Source of the DNA: an uncultured Acetatifactor sp.
GTDB lineage: Bacteria; Bacillota; Clostridia; Lachnospirales; Lachnospiraceae
Length of the DNA: 64,000 nt
Assembly (NCBI GenBank): GCA_934402315.1
Contig: CAKRTS010000001.1
Coordinates: 124,001-188,000, forward strand
Direction of reading: 5' to 3'
How positions within the stretch are numbered: position 1 is the first letter of the stretch; each line of letters begins with the position of its first letter. Of the stretch, positions 26,388-35,726 are shown piece after piece. A program made the position numbers and the translations under genes. The notes beneath the pieces were generated by a model, which saw only the letters and a program-made list of their open reading frames with translations, ran no database searches and was not told where the DNA came from.

Positions 26388-28067
26388 TTATGGAACAATG
26401 ATCGTAGTATTGACATATTTAAGTGCCTGATTCAAAGCCATATCTTCCGTCATATCCAGAACGGGCTGCTGATCGACATCGAAATGTACCTGCCTGATAC
26501 CGCTGCACCGGGGAGCATCCACACCGGGTCTTGCATGATAGGTATTCCAGATGTCTCCGTTAGCATCCTCAACATAAGCATTGTGACCGGTTCCAAACTC
26601 TCCCGGTACACTTCTGGAAGTCAGTATGGGATAATTGGATTTTGTCCAGCTGGAAGCCTTTAAAAGATCTTTTCCGCCCTCAATAGATAACAACCCTACC
26701 ACATAGGTGGTATCCACTGCTGCGGCAGAATATGTGACATATAATTTGTTATCCCGTACAAGAGCATACGGCCCTTCAACAACAAAGGTATGGTTATTCT
26801 CCCATCCATATTCCGGTTTTGTCAGTATAACCGGATCACTTGCCAGCTTCCACGGTTCGCGGGGATTCAGCTTTGCAATATAGAGCCATGCGCCCAGATC
26901 CTTTGGTAAGAACTGTCTCTGGGACCAGATGACATAATCCTCACCTCCCCATGTAAAGTGTGTCATGTCCAGCGTAATTGTCTTTCCGGCTTCACAAATA
27001 TCGCTTCCGTCCGCGCGTACAATCCGTCTGGGCGCCTCCCAATCTTCCTTTATAATGGGATTACCGCCATCCTTCAGAATCATCACACGGCTCTCTTCCT
27101 CAAAAAAAGGCTCCGGGGTCGCTGCATGCATAATACACAATTTTCCACCTATAATATGTAATTCCGGTGCCCACAGAAGTCCTCCGATTCCCTCATATGT
27201 GGTACTGTCCAAAATCAGGTTTTCTTTGGCATTGACCAACTCCGGAATGGAATCTGCCTCGCGGATATACATCGTGTGTTCATGATCGGCATCGTTGGTT
27301 GCGATAAAATAAAACTTATTATTCCACCTTCCAATGCATGGATCTGCATGATTTTCTGCTACAGGAAAAGGAAAACTGTCCTGATGGAGAGTTCCCGCTA
27401 CCTTATATTCTCCCGGTACATTAAAATCAACATTGTCCAGATTCCAGTCAACAGCTGCCGTACTCTCGGTTCCGTCAGAAAAAAGCTTTCGTGCCTTAAT
27501 CTCGCAAAATTCCTCCTTGGAGCCTGCAAGCACCTTCTCGGGAAAAATCGTCTCCACATGATGCGCAGTCAGAAACTTATTCTTTAAACGCTGTGCTGTC
27601 TCGTCTGAAATCTCAATGCAGTTACACAGGCATGCTCCTTCCGGAAGCTCCTTCAGATCCCCTGCTTCTTCCAGATTTTTTCCGGATGCCCAAAGCGCAT
27701 GTAATGCCTTATACTCCTCACCGGGCTCCCGTAACCCCTGCTCTGTGTAAGAAACAAAGTCATCTGTTGTAAATGACAGAACCAGCCCGTTGCTCTCTTC
27801 ATCCGGCTCCCCATCCGCCAATGTACGAACTGCCAGAACCTCATAATGGCCATTTCCTATAGAATGGATATAAGGGTATCTTATGCTTTTGGGATTCAGG
27901 GAACCATCCTCATTCTCTGTAGCCTTTACAAAGAGAATACCGCTGTTGTGGTTCAGTGTAATTACCTTTCCGTCTTCCTCAAGCATAAGATGCATACTGT
28001 ACGCCAGTCTGGGATCGTAATAGACACTGTCCATCGGTTCCCGGGTGTAACACCATAATTTTTTCAT
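26388..28067 (-). CDS. Glycoside hydrolase family 43 protein
   Basis: GH43 enzymes remove arabinose, xylose or galactose units from plant or host glycans. The five-bladed propeller occupies about residues 235-559, with the catalytic base in HADPCIGRW, GGLLWAPELHI in the next blade and the general acid in FVVEGPYALVR. Residues 1-~170 form another beta-rich region, followed by a short Ig-like stretch (DWNLDNVDFNVPGEYKVAG). There is no signal peptide, so the enzyme acts on sugars already imported. It starts 12 bases after the GH29 stop, behind AAAGGAGAAAAAC, and is in the same operon. The exact sugar specificity cannot be read here. Confidence 0.87.
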   Translation of the reverse strand: MKKLWCYTREPMDSVYYDPRLAYSMHLMLEEDGKVITLNHNSGILFVKATENEDGSLNPKSIRYPYIHSIGNGHYEVLAVRTLADGEPDEESNGLVLSFTTDDFVSYTEQGLREPGEEYKALHALWASGKNLEEAGDLKELPEGACLCNCIEISDETAQRLKNKFLTAHHVETIFPEKVLAGSKEEFCEIKARKLFSDGTESTAAVDWNLDNVDFNVPGEYKVAGTLHQDSFPFPVAENHADPCIGRWNNKFYFIATNDADHEHTMYIREADSIPELVNAKENLILDSTTYEGIGGLLWAPELHIIGGKLCIMHAATPEPFFEEESRVMILKDGGNPIIKEDWEAPRRIVRADGSDICEAGKTITLDMTHFTWGGEDYVIWSQRQFLPKDLGAWLYIAKLNPREPWKLASDPVILTKPEYGWENNHTFVVEGPYALVRDNKLYVTYSAAAVDTTYVVGLLSIEGGKDLLKASSWTKSNYPILTSRSVPGEFGTGHNAYVEDANGDIWNTYHARPGVDAPRCSGIRQVHFDVDQQPVLDMTEDMALNQALKYVNTTIIVP

Positions 28068-28079
28068 GTTTTTCTCCTT

Positions 28080-29555
28080 TTAGTCAATTTCTATTTCAAA
28101 CACTATTGGCCGTTCGTCCGAAACCGTATCTGTCGAGATATGAAGACCATATTCATCACAGCTCACATTACTTACCTTTGCGCCGTCCAGACGACGAACT
28201 GACTTAATAATGCCATGAAAATTCGGTTTTACGGCGGCATCTGCCTTTGCAAGGGATCTGACGGTAAGCTCATTCTTTCCAGCCAAATTAAGACATATCG
28301 CATACAGGCAACCACCATTTACCGTAAAGCGTATATCTTCCGCAGTATAATTTTTCGCCTCGCTATCCGCAAACTGCCCTTCCTGAATTATCGTGGGTCC
28401 CTCCGACGATTTCCGCCAAAGCTTTGCGCCATAAATGGCCTTTCCATTGGTTCTTAACCAATCGCCGATTTCCAGAAGAATCCTCTTATCCTCTTCCGGT
28501 ATCGTGCCATCTGCCTTAGGACCGATATTTAACATCATCCGTCCGTTCTTACTGACAATGTCTACCAGATCCTGAAGAATCTGGACAGATGACTTATATA
28601 CATTCTCCTCTGTGTAGCACCAGGAATTCTTGGCAACCGCTGTATCTGTCTGCCATAAATAGGGCTTTGCATCGGCAAACTGTCCGCGTTCAATATCCAC
28701 AACGGCAGTTCCAAATTCAAATGCATCATGCTTGTAGTTTATCACCACACCCTCACCCCACTCGACAGCTCTGTTGTAATAATACGCCGCAAATTTCTTC
28801 AGATAGGGTTTGGCCGCGCTATGCTGGATCCACCAATCAAAATATACCAGTCGGGGCTTATATTTGTCAACAATTTCACAGCAGCGGCATAACCAATCTG
28901 TCAGAAATTCTTCGGTGGGCGCCGGCTGTGAATATAAATCCTGATGATCGGGTTCCCTCATGGAAGGCCAGTAAAAATCACCTCTCTGTAACGGTTCCTT
29001 TATATCAGACTCAAATTCTTTTCCGTGACCCATAAAGAACCAATGCTCTATTCTATGGCTGGATGCGCAGTTCTTAATTCCTTTTCTGCATAACGCTTCG
29101 CTCAATTCTCCCAGAACATCTCTATGGGGTCCCATTTTGGCAGCACACCAGTCCGACAATTGACTTTCATACATCTGAAAACCATCATGATGCTCTGCAA
29201 CAGGCGTAACATACTGGGCGCCGGCAAGTCTGAATAATTCCGCCCACTCCTCGGCATTGAATTTTTCTGCCCGGAACATGGGAATGAAATCCTTATAACC
29301 AAATTCCTTCTGGGAACCGTAGGTTTGTATATGATGCTCATACTCTCTGCTCCCCTGAATATACATGTTTCTTGAGTACCACTCGTTGCTGAAGGCCGGA
29401 ACCGAATAAATTCCCCAATGAATAAAAATGCCGAATTTTGCGGCTCTGTACCATTCCGGAACTCTGTAATTCTGGAGAGACTCCCATGTCGCATCATAGG
29501 GTCCGTTTTTGATAACCTCATCAATTTTTTTCATCCATGCTTTTTGATCATACAT
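28080..29555 (-). CDS. Alpha-L-fucosidase, glycoside hydrolase family 29
   Basis: GH29 enzymes release L-fucose from glycans by a retaining mechanism. The 491-residue protein shows the family's opening FGIFIHWGIYSVPAF, the EHHDGFQMYES segment, the likely nucleophile aspartate in LVYFDWWIQH, and KNGRMMLNIGPKADGTIP near the end of the barrel. A C-terminal beta-domain follows (about 385-491). No signal peptide is present, so it is cytoplasmic, fitting an importer-dependent pathway. GGAGGAGCGGG precedes the ATG. It is the first gene of the GH29-GH43 operon and is divergent from an AraC regulator, the likely controller. Confidence 0.9.
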   Translation of the reverse strand: MYDQKAWMKKIDEVIKNGPYDATWESLQNYRVPEWYRAAKFGIFIHWGIYSVPAFSNEWYSRNMYIQGSREYEHHIQTYGSQKEFGYKDFIPMFRAEKFNAEEWAELFRLAGAQYVTPVAEHHDGFQMYESQLSDWCAAKMGPHRDVLGELSEALCRKGIKNCASSHRIEHWFFMGHGKEFESDIKEPLQRGDFYWPSMREPDHQDLYSQPAPTEEFLTDWLCRCCEIVDKYKPRLVYFDWWIQHSAAKPYLKKFAAYYYNRAVEWGEGVVINYKHDAFEFGTAVVDIERGQFADAKPYLWQTDTAVAKNSWCYTEENVYKSSVQILQDLVDIVSKNGRMMLNIGPKADGTIPEEDKRILLEIGDWLRTNGKAIYGAKLWRKSSEGPTIIQEGQFADSEAKNYTAEDIRFTVNGGCLYAICLNLAGKNELTVRSLAKADAAVKPNFHGIIKSVRRLDGAKVSNVSCDEYGLHISTDTVSDERPIVFEIEID

Positions 29556-29744
29556 TTTGCCCGCTCCTCCGCTTATATAGTTCTTTTTATACTTCAGACA
29601 TATCTGTCCTTAAATACTTTATATCACAAAAGCTTTTGGAAATGTAGAGATTCACGCGTCACATATTCCAAATAAAGTCGTTTTTTTCTTACTAAAAATT
29701 TGATATAATTTGTGAGATATATAACCTAAAAAAGGAGGTTTGTC

Positions 29745-30566
29745 ATGGCCATACCGTTCAATCTGGACCACCTTAATATAAAATTCATGTTCGATACCCT
29801 TACCGTCTCCGTAACACAGGCCTCGCACGGTATTTTCAAATATGCCTGCCCAATGCATCAGCACAGCAGCTCCACATATGAACTGCATCTGGTAAGCGGC
29901 GGCAAAGGAACTCTCATATTAAAGGACACCGCATTAGCACTGAACACAGGGAATCTGTATATGACCGGTCCCGGAATTGCGCACGGACAGCAGACAGATA
30001 CAAATTCCCCTATGGAGGAATACTGCATTGCGCTGGATGTAAAAAAGAAGAAAAAGGCAAAAATGTCTACTATGGCAAAGCTTTTTTTCGAGACAACGTT
30101 CTGGTTCGGTAACGATTATTGCAGTCATTGCCTTTACTTGTTCCAAAGGCTGGAGCAGGAATCTGCCAATCAGGAAATTGGTTATGCCCACAATGCAGAA
30201 TGTCTCATTTCGGAACTGATTGTGGAACTGATCCGCAATTATACCGGACGCGTTCAATTAAAGGAACATACAAATATTTCTCTTACACACAGGCGTACAA
30301 TGCTTATTGATCAGTACTTCATGTTGTATTATGCAACCATCACCGAGAGCAGACTTTGTGAATTACTTGCTCTCAGCCCCAGACAGCTGCAACGTTTTCT
30401 GAAAAAAAATTATAATAAAACCTTTTCTCAGATGCGTCAGTCTGCCCGCCTTGCCAAGGCCTGCGAGCTTTATAAAAAAGGGCTTCCCCTGATTGAAATA
30501 GCCGAGGACGTAGGATATACCGATTTGCAATATCTCAAGCAGATGCTCCAACAGATGCTTCAATAG
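29745..30566 (+). CDS. AraC-family regulator with N-terminal cupin
   Basis: This 273-residue regulator has a cupin-like sensor at the N-terminus (MHQHSSSTYELHLVSGGKG) and an AraC helix-turn-helix at the C-terminus (about 180-270; LCELLALSPRQLQRFLKKNYNKTF and IAEDVGYTDLQYLKQM). AAAGGAGGTTTGTC precedes ATG 29745, and a TATAAT at 29704-29709 is its probable -10. Divergent placement from GH29-GH43 makes that operon the likely target. Its stop is only 6 bases from the first LexA box of lexA, so the gene abuts an older promoter region. Confidence 0.88.
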   Translation: MAIPFNLDHLNIKFMFDTLTVSVTQASHGIFKYACPMHQHSSSTYELHLVSGGKGTLILKDTALALNTGNLYMTGPGIAHGQQTDTNSPMEEYCIALDVKKKKKAKMSTMAKLFFETTFWFGNDYCSHCLYLFQRLEQESANQEIGYAHNAECLISELIVELIRNYTGRVQLKEHTNISLTHRRTMLIDQYFMLYYATITESRLCELLALSPRQLQRFLKKNYNKTFSQMRQSARLAKACELYKKGLPLIEIAEDVGYTDLQYLKQMLQQMLQ

Positions 30567-30572
30567 AAGGAT

Positions 30573-30599
30573 CGAACATATTTTTGGAATATATGTTTG
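30573..30599 (+). promoter_or_regulatory. Two abutting LexA boxes in front of lexA
   Basis: Box A, CGAACATATTTTTG (30573-30586), matches 13 of 14 consensus positions. Box B, GGAATATATGTTTG (30586-30599), matches 12 of 14 and overlaps the -35 hexamer. This is the usual arrangement for LexA repressing its own gene. Confidence 0.75.
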
Positions 30600-30625
30600 C
30601 TTTTCTCCGGGTTCTGTGATAGTAT
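30597..30625 (+). promoter_or_regulatory. lexA promoter
   Basis: TTGCTT (30597-30602), a 17-base spacer and TAGTAT (30620-30625), 43 bases before the lexA ATG. The -35 overlaps LexA box B. Confidence 0.65.
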
Positions 30626-30668
30626 TTTACTGAGATGTATTACATCTGTCAATCTAAGGAGGATTTTT

Positions 30669-31286
30669 ATGGGATATGGAAAAATAACGGCAAAGCAACA
30701 GGAAATACTGGACTATATCAAGGATGAAATTCTGAAGAAGGGCTACCCGCCCACAGTGAGGGAAATCTGCGAGACCGTCAATCTGAAATCGACCTCTTCC
30801 GTTCACTCGCATCTGGAGACGCTCGAGAAGAACGGATACATACGCCGCGACCCGACAAAGCCGCGTGCAATCGAAATCTGCGATGACAGCTTCCAGACGG
30901 TGCGCACTGAGATGGTAAGCATCCCGATTATCGGCAACGTTGCCGCCGGACAGCCGATCCTTGCGGAGGAAAATATTCAGGACTACTTCCCTATTCCCGC
31001 AGAAGTCGTTCCCAAGGGAGAATGCTTTATTCTGAATGTACGCGGTGAGTCTATGATTAATGCGGGAATTCTGAACGGGGACAAGGTGATTGTCAATGCG
31101 TGCAGTACGGCAAGCAACGGCGATATGGTAGTCGCCCTGATCGACGACTCTGCCACCGTGAAGACTTTTTATAAGGAAGGCGGTCATATCCGTCTCCAGC
31201 CCGAAAACGATACCATGGACCCGATCATTGTAGACAACTGCCAGATTCTCGGCAAGGTTTACGGGGTTATGCGCTTCTTCCGCTAA
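30669..31286 (+). CDS. lexA: LexA repressor, SOS regulator
   Basis: LexA represses DNA-damage genes and cuts itself when RecA filaments form. The winged helix domain occupies residues 1-70. The cleavage site is A93-G94 (NVAAGQPI), and the self-cleaving pair is S128 (GESM) and K165 (SATVKTF). The protein is 205 residues, the normal length. I chose ATG 30669 behind AAGGAGGA; the longer frame from 30597 covers the promoter. Two LexA boxes precede it, and three more lie before the LysM gene 5.4 kb away. Confidence 0.97.
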   Translation: MGYGKITAKQQEILDYIKDEILKKGYPPTVREICETVNLKSTSSVHSHLETLEKNGYIRRDPTKPRAIEICDDSFQTVRTEMVSIPIIGNVAAGQPILAEENIQDYFPIPAEVVPKGECFILNVRGESMINAGILNGDKVIVNACSTASNGDMVVALIDDSATVKTFYKEGGHIRLQPENDTMDPIIVDNCQILGKVYGVMRFFR

Positions 31287-31312
31287 AAAAGCTTCCTTAC
31301 GTTTACAAACGC

Positions 31313-31368
31313 AAATTCGGACATGAGATTGTTGAAGATTTCCATTCTTCATTCCCATGTCCGAATTT
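31313..31368. terminator. Bidirectional terminator between lexA and the convergent kinase-like gene
   Basis: AAATTCGGACATG (31313-31325) and CATGTCCGAATTT (31356-31368) are perfect 13-base arms, with an inner GAAGA/TCTTC pairing. A-rich and T-rich ends let it serve both strands. Confidence 0.75.
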
Positions 31369-31407
31369 CTAAATGAGTTATTAATTTGTCAGAACACCTA
31401 TATATCC

Positions 31408-32040
31408 TTACAGCTTATATTCCGGAAATCTGACCTTCATATAGGCGATGATTTCTTCCACACATCTCTCAAAGCCAAGCTTAGAACTGTCCAGACACAG
31501 ATCATAATTCCTTGCATCCGTCCATTCCCTGCCGGTGTGATACTTATAATATTCCGCTCTGTGCTTATCCGTCTTCTGGATAAATTTATCAAGCTCCCTC
31601 GCACTCATGCTATGCTTCTTCGCCGCCTGCTCCATACAGAAATCATGCGGCGCATGGACAAAGACACTGAGAACATTGTCATAATCCTTTAATACAAAAT
31701 CGGCACATCGTCCCACGATGACGCAGGATTCCTCTTCTGCCAGCTTCCGTATAATCTTTGCCTGATAGTTAAAAAGATTGTCCGTCGATGTAAAATCGTC
31801 GCTCTCCGGCGGAATCAGTTCCCCGCTGTAGACATTCTGGGCAATCTTGAACAGACGGGTATTTTTTACCTTTTCATCTGCATTGACAAAAAGTGCCTCG
31901 CTGATACCGCTGTCTTCACTCGCCAGCTTCATCAGTTCCTTGTTGTAAAAATGTACCCCCAGTCTGTCAGCCAGCATTTCACCGACAGTCTTACCGCCGC
32001 TTCCGTACTGTCTGGCAATCGTAATCACAACATTATCCAT
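31408..32040 (-). CDS. Cytidylate kinase-like family protein, copy 1
   Basis: This 210-residue P-loop protein belongs to the cytidylate-kinase-like family (Cytidylate_kin2 type), whose substrate is not established. Visible are TIARQYGSGGKTVGEMLA (the nucleotide loop), EESCVIVGRCADFVL and a lid-like segment KTDKHRAEYYKYHTGREWTDARNYDLCLDSS. It begins about 50 bases after livF on the same strand and may be read from the liv operon. A paralogue sits at 41740-42366. True CMP kinase activity is uncertain. Confidence 0.85.
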   Translation of the reverse strand: MDNVVITIARQYGSGGKTVGEMLADRLGVHFYNKELMKLASEDSGISEALFVNADEKVKNTRLFKIAQNVYSGELIPPESDDFTSTDNLFNYQAKIIRKLAEEESCVIVGRCADFVLKDYDNVLSVFVHAPHDFCMEQAAKKHSMSARELDKFIQKTDKHRAEYYKYHTGREWTDARNYDLCLDSSKLGFERCVEEIIAYMKVRFPEYKL

Positions 32041-32090
32041 AGTTCCTCACCTTCTGCCGCTTCATCCGGCTCCGAAATTATAATACTGTT

Positions 32091-32801
32091 TTATTCTCCG
32101 AGATATGCCTTTTTAATGGAGTCATTGTTCAGAAGGTCATCCGCCCTGCCTTCGAGCACGATCTTTCCGGTCTCAAGAACATACGCCCTGTCAGCAATGG
32201 AAAGAGCCTTTTTCGCATTCTGCTCAACCAGCAGAACCGTCGTTCCGCTCTTGCTTACTTCCTTGATAATGTCAAAGATTTCATTGACAAAGATAGGCGA
32301 AAGTCCCATGGACGGCTCATCCATCAGAATAAGCTTAGGGTGGGACATCAGCGCGCGTCCCATGGCAAGCATCTGCTGTTCTCCTCCGCTCAGGGTTCCC
32401 GCCATCTGGTTCTGGCGCTCCTCAAGGCGCGGGAAGCGCTCAAATACCGTCTTCAGGGTCTGTGCAATCTCCGTCTTGTCCTTCCTCGTATATGCACCCA
32501 TTTTGAGGTTCTGCAGCACGGAGAGCTGTGCAAATACGCGGCGTCCCTCCGGCACATGTGCCATGCCCATAGAGACGATCTTATGTCCGGGAATCTTTGT
32601 GATGTCAGTTCCCTCAAAGATAACTGAGCCGGACTTCGGGGCAAGAAGGCAGGACACTGTATGCAGGATCGTCGTCTTTCCGGCTCCGTTTGCTCCGATC
32701 AGTGCAATGACCTCTCCTTCATCCACATGAAAGGAGACGCCTTTGATCGCCTGAATCATTCCATAATATACCTGAATATCCTTCACTTCCAGCATTGACA
32801 T
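32091..32801 (-). CDS. livF: Branched-chain amino acid ABC transporter ATPase LivF
   Basis: This is one of two cytoplasmic ATPases of the LIV importer. Walker A GANGAGKTT, signature LSGGEQQMLAMGRAL, Walker B LILMDEPSMGLSP and the switch histidine region replaced by LLVEQNAKKAL (glutamine in place of histidine, as usual in LivF) are all visible. The 236-residue length is standard. It is the last liv gene, 37 bases after livG. Confidence 0.95.
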   Translation of the reverse strand: MSMLEVKDIQVYYGMIQAIKGVSFHVDEGEVIALIGANGAGKTTILHTVSCLLAPKSGSVIFEGTDITKIPGHKIVSMGMAHVPEGRRVFAQLSVLQNLKMGAYTRKDKTEIAQTLKTVFERFPRLEERQNQMAGTLSGGEQQMLAMGRALMSHPKLILMDEPSMGLSPIFVNEIFDIIKEVSKSGTTVLLVEQNAKKALSIADRAYVLETGKIVLEGRADDLLNNDSIKKAYLGE

Positions 32802-32838
32802 ACTTTAATCCCCATTTCTGTTTAAAATTGCTAAGTAA

Positions 32839-33597
32839 TTATTCTCCGAGGTATGCTTTGATAACATCCGGGTTATTCAGCACCCCGGAGGTCTTGCCCT
32901 GGCAGAGCACACGGCCGAAATTCAGCACGGTGAGTTCCTCACAGATTCCGCTGACGAGCTTCATATCGTGTTCGATCAGGAGGATTGTCATATCAAAGTG
33001 CTCCTTGACAAAACGGATGGTGTCCATCAGCTCCTGCGTCTCATTCGGATTCATTCCCGCGGCAGGCTCATCCAGAAGCAAAAGCTTCGGCTTTGTCGCA
33101 AGGGCTCTTGCGATCTCCAGCTTACGCTGTTTGCCGTAGGGCAGATTCGCTGCCGTCACATCCGCTTCCTCATCCAGTCCGAATACTCTCAAGAGTTCAA
33201 GCGCCTGTTCCTGCATCTGCTTTTCCACGGAAAAATATTTGGGCAGTCTTAAAATTCCGGTAATCGTATTGTAATGTAAATGATTATGCAGTCCGACCTT
33301 TACGTTTTCCGCCACGGTCAGCTGCTCAAAAAGCCTGATGTTCTGGAAGGTACGCGCTATTCCGGCGCGGTTGATCTCTATGGTCTTCTTACCGGTGATG
33401 TCCTGTCCGTCAAGCCTTATAATGCCCTCGCCAGGCTTATATACACCTGTCAGCAGGTTAAAAACGGTCGTCTTTCCCGCTCCGTTCGGCCCAATCAGAC
33501 CATACAGGCAGCCCTTTTCAATATTCAGATTAAAATCATCAACAGCTCTCAGACCGCCAAAGGAAATACCTAAGTTACTAACCTCCAATAAAGCCAT
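32839..33597 (-). CDS. livG: Branched-chain amino acid ABC transporter ATPase LivG
   Basis: The second ATPase of the LIV importer, 252 residues. Walker A GPNGAGKTT, signature LPYGKQRKLEIARAL, Walker B LLLLDEPAAGMNP and the switch histidine in LLIEHDMKLV are present. The NPNETQELMDTI segment is typical of LivG. It starts 3 bases after the livM stop. Confidence 0.95.
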   Translation of the reverse strand: MALLEVSNLGISFGGLRAVDDFNLNIEKGCLYGLIGPNGAGKTTVFNLLTGVYKPGEGIIRLDGQDITGKKTIEINRAGIARTFQNIRLFEQLTVAENVKVGLHNHLHYNTITGILRLPKYFSVEKQMQEQALELLRVFGLDEEADVTAANLPYGKQRKLEIARALATKPKLLLLDEPAAGMNPNETQELMDTIRFVKEHFDMTILLIEHDMKLVSGICEELTVLNFGRVLCQGKTSGVLNNPDVIKAYLGE

Positions 33598-33600
33598 GGC

Positions 33601-34701
33601 TTAAGCCTCCTTTCCGTCCTTGATCTTCTTCGGAGAAAATCTGCTCTTGATCTTATAGGTCATCTTTTCTCTCCACTTGATACATGCAGGCGCCCAGTTA
33701 AACAGCATCATGACGATCAGAACAACCGCATAGATCAGCATACGGTAATCGTTCAGCCCTCTCAAAAGCTCCGGGAGCAGTGTCAGAATAACCGCTGCGA
33801 TCACAGATCCTCTGATATTTCCGATACCGCCCAGCACGACAAATACCAGGATCATGATGGACATATTGTAGCCGAAGTTCTTCGGCAGCGCTGTCAGCGT
33901 TGACAGGTTATGTGCGTACAGCACGCCTGCAACTCCCGCCAGTGCAGCGGAAATGGAGAACGCCATCAGCTTATATTTTGTAATATTGATTCCGACAGAC
34001 TCCGCGGCAATCGTATTATCACGGATTGCCATGATGGCACGCCCATCCCTTGAGTTGATCAGATTCAGCACGATAATCAGCGTGATCAGCAAAAGGAGAA
34101 TGCCAATCGTAAAGGTGGAATCATTCGGTGTACCGGTGATTCCCTGTGCGCCCTGAATGATAATCTTACCGTTCTCCGACAGATTCAGTTCGAGTGAACT
34201 CTTCGTCGAAAAATGAAAACCGTTTTCGTCGATGCCAACATACAGAATATTGATGATATTCTTGATAATCTCGCCAAACGCAAGCGTTACGATGGCGAGG
34301 TAATCTCCCTTTAAGCGAAGTACGGGAATACCGATCAGGAAGCCGAAAAGTCCTGCGCAGAGTGCCCCGATCAGAAGCGCCAGCGTAAAGCGGACACCGG
34401 CAATCGGAATCGTATCCTGCATACATTTTGAAAAGAAGGCTCCCGAAAAAGCGCCGACACACATAAACCCCGCATGCCCCAGACTCAGCTCGCCGAGGAT
34501 TCCGACTGTCAGGTTCAGTGATACGGCAAGGATCGCATAAATGCAAAGCGGTACCAGCAGACCCTTGAGCAGGCTGGAGACAACACCGGCAGCCATGAGA
34601 ATTTCCATCAGGATGTAGGCGAAAACCACCATTCCGAAAGTAATCAGGTTACTTCTCAACCTCTTATTCGTTTTTATTTTGTTAATCAACTTTGACTTCA
34701 T
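33601..34701 (-). CDS. livM: Branched-chain amino acid ABC transporter permease LivM
   Basis: This channel subunit of the LIV importer has about nine to ten spans in 366 residues. LGELSLGHAGFMCVGAFSGA and the EAA-like RDNTIAAESVGINITKYKLMAFSISA loop identify it. A ~40-residue hydrophilic insertion with no clear role lies at about 185-225. It follows livH by 16 bases. Confidence 0.95.
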   Translation of the reverse strand: MKSKLINKIKTNKRLRSNLITFGMVVFAYILMEILMAAGVVSSLLKGLLVPLCIYAILAVSLNLTVGILGELSLGHAGFMCVGAFSGAFFSKCMQDTIPIAGVRFTLALLIGALCAGLFGFLIGIPVLRLKGDYLAIVTLAFGEIIKNIINILYVGIDENGFHFSTKSSLELNLSENGKIIIQGAQGITGTPNDSTFTIGILLLLITLIIVLNLINSRDGRAIMAIRDNTIAAESVGINITKYKLMAFSISAALAGVAGVLYAHNLSTLTALPKNFGYNMSIMILVFVVLGGIGNIRGSVIAAVILTLLPELLRGLNDYRMLIYAVVLIVMMLFNWAPACIKWREKMTYKIKSRFSPKKIKDGKEA

Positions 34702-34717
34702 GCTCTCACCTACCCTC

Positions 34718-35602
34718 TTATACCTTTTCCTGAATATTCTTGCCGAGAATACCTGTGGGCTTAATCAGCAGGACAACGATCAGAACCGCAAACACAATGG
34801 CATCAGCCATCTGTGAGGATATGTATGCCTTCGCAAAGATTTCTACGATGCCCAGAAGGATTCCGCCGATAAAGGCTCCCGGTATCGACCCGATTCCGCC
34901 GAATACCGCAGCGACGAACGCTTTGATGCCTGGCATGGAACCTGTATAGGGAGAAAGCGACGGATACGCCGAGCAAAGCAATACACCCGCGATTGACGCA
35001 AGCGCTGAACCGATGGCAAATGTCAGCGCGATTGTGCCGTTTACATTGATTCCCATAAGCTGGGCAGCTCCCTTGTCCTCCGAAACCGCAAGCATTGCCT
35101 GTCCTGCCTTTGTCTTCTTAATGAAGAGCATCAGGCAGACCATAATTGCAATGCAGGAAAGGATCGTGACAATAGTTTCTCCGGTGATCGTGATCTCTCC
35201 GCCCGCAAGCACCAGCGGCGAAAGGGAAACGACAGAGGAAAAGGCCTTTGTGTTGGCACCGAATATCAGCAGAGCGACATTCTGGAGCAGATAGCTCACA
35301 CCAATCGCCGTTATCAGTACAGCGAGCGGTGATGCCGCCTTTCGCAAAGGCTTATATGCAATTCTCTCGATCCCCATGCCGAGCAGCGTGCAGAGAACGA
35401 CCGCCGCGAGCACACCGACCGCCGGGGGCAGTCCCATGGTACTGCAGATTGTATAGGTCGTAAACGCTCCGATCATAATAACGTCGCCATGGGCGAAATT
35501 CAACATTTTAGCGATACCATAGACCATTGTATATCCGAGTGCAATCAGTGCGTAAACACTGCCAAGGCTGATTCCGCTAATCAAATATCTGACAAAACTC
35601 AT
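34718..35602 (-). CDS. livH: Branched-chain amino acid ABC transporter permease LivH
   Basis: The other channel subunit, 294 residues with about eight spans. The N-terminal GISLGSVYALIALGYTMVYGIAKMLNFAHGD is the LivH hallmark, and SEDKGAAQLMGINVN is the ATPase-docking loop. It is separated from the binding-protein gene by a hairpin that probably lowers its expression. Confidence 0.95.
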   Translation of the reverse strand: MSFVRYLISGISLGSVYALIALGYTMVYGIAKMLNFAHGDVIMIGAFTTYTICSTMGLPPAVGVLAAVVLCTLLGMGIERIAYKPLRKAASPLAVLITAIGVSYLLQNVALLIFGANTKAFSSVVSLSPLVLAGGEITITGETIVTILSCIAIMVCLMLFIKKTKAGQAMLAVSEDKGAAQLMGINVNGTIALTFAIGSALASIAGVLLCSAYPSLSPYTGSMPGIKAFVAAVFGGIGSIPGAFIGGILLGIVEIFAKAYISSQMADAIVFAVLIVVLLIKPTGILGKNIQEKV

Positions 35603-35673
35603 ATAAACCCTCGCTCCATTTTAATATGTATTTTCAACGTAATTAAGTATAACAGATATGAATAATCCAATCA

Positions 35674-35711
35674 AGTAAAAATAGGGAGCTGCCTTTTCAC
35701 GGCAGCCCCCG
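35674..35711 (-). terminator. Hairpin terminator or attenuator between livJ and livH
   Basis: On the minus strand GGGGGCTGCC pairs with GGCAGCTCCC across a GTGAAAA loop and runs into TATTTTTA. Partial read-through would give more binding protein than permease, as is common in importer operons. Confidence 0.8.
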
Positions 35712-35726
35712 TTGACCACTGAAAAT

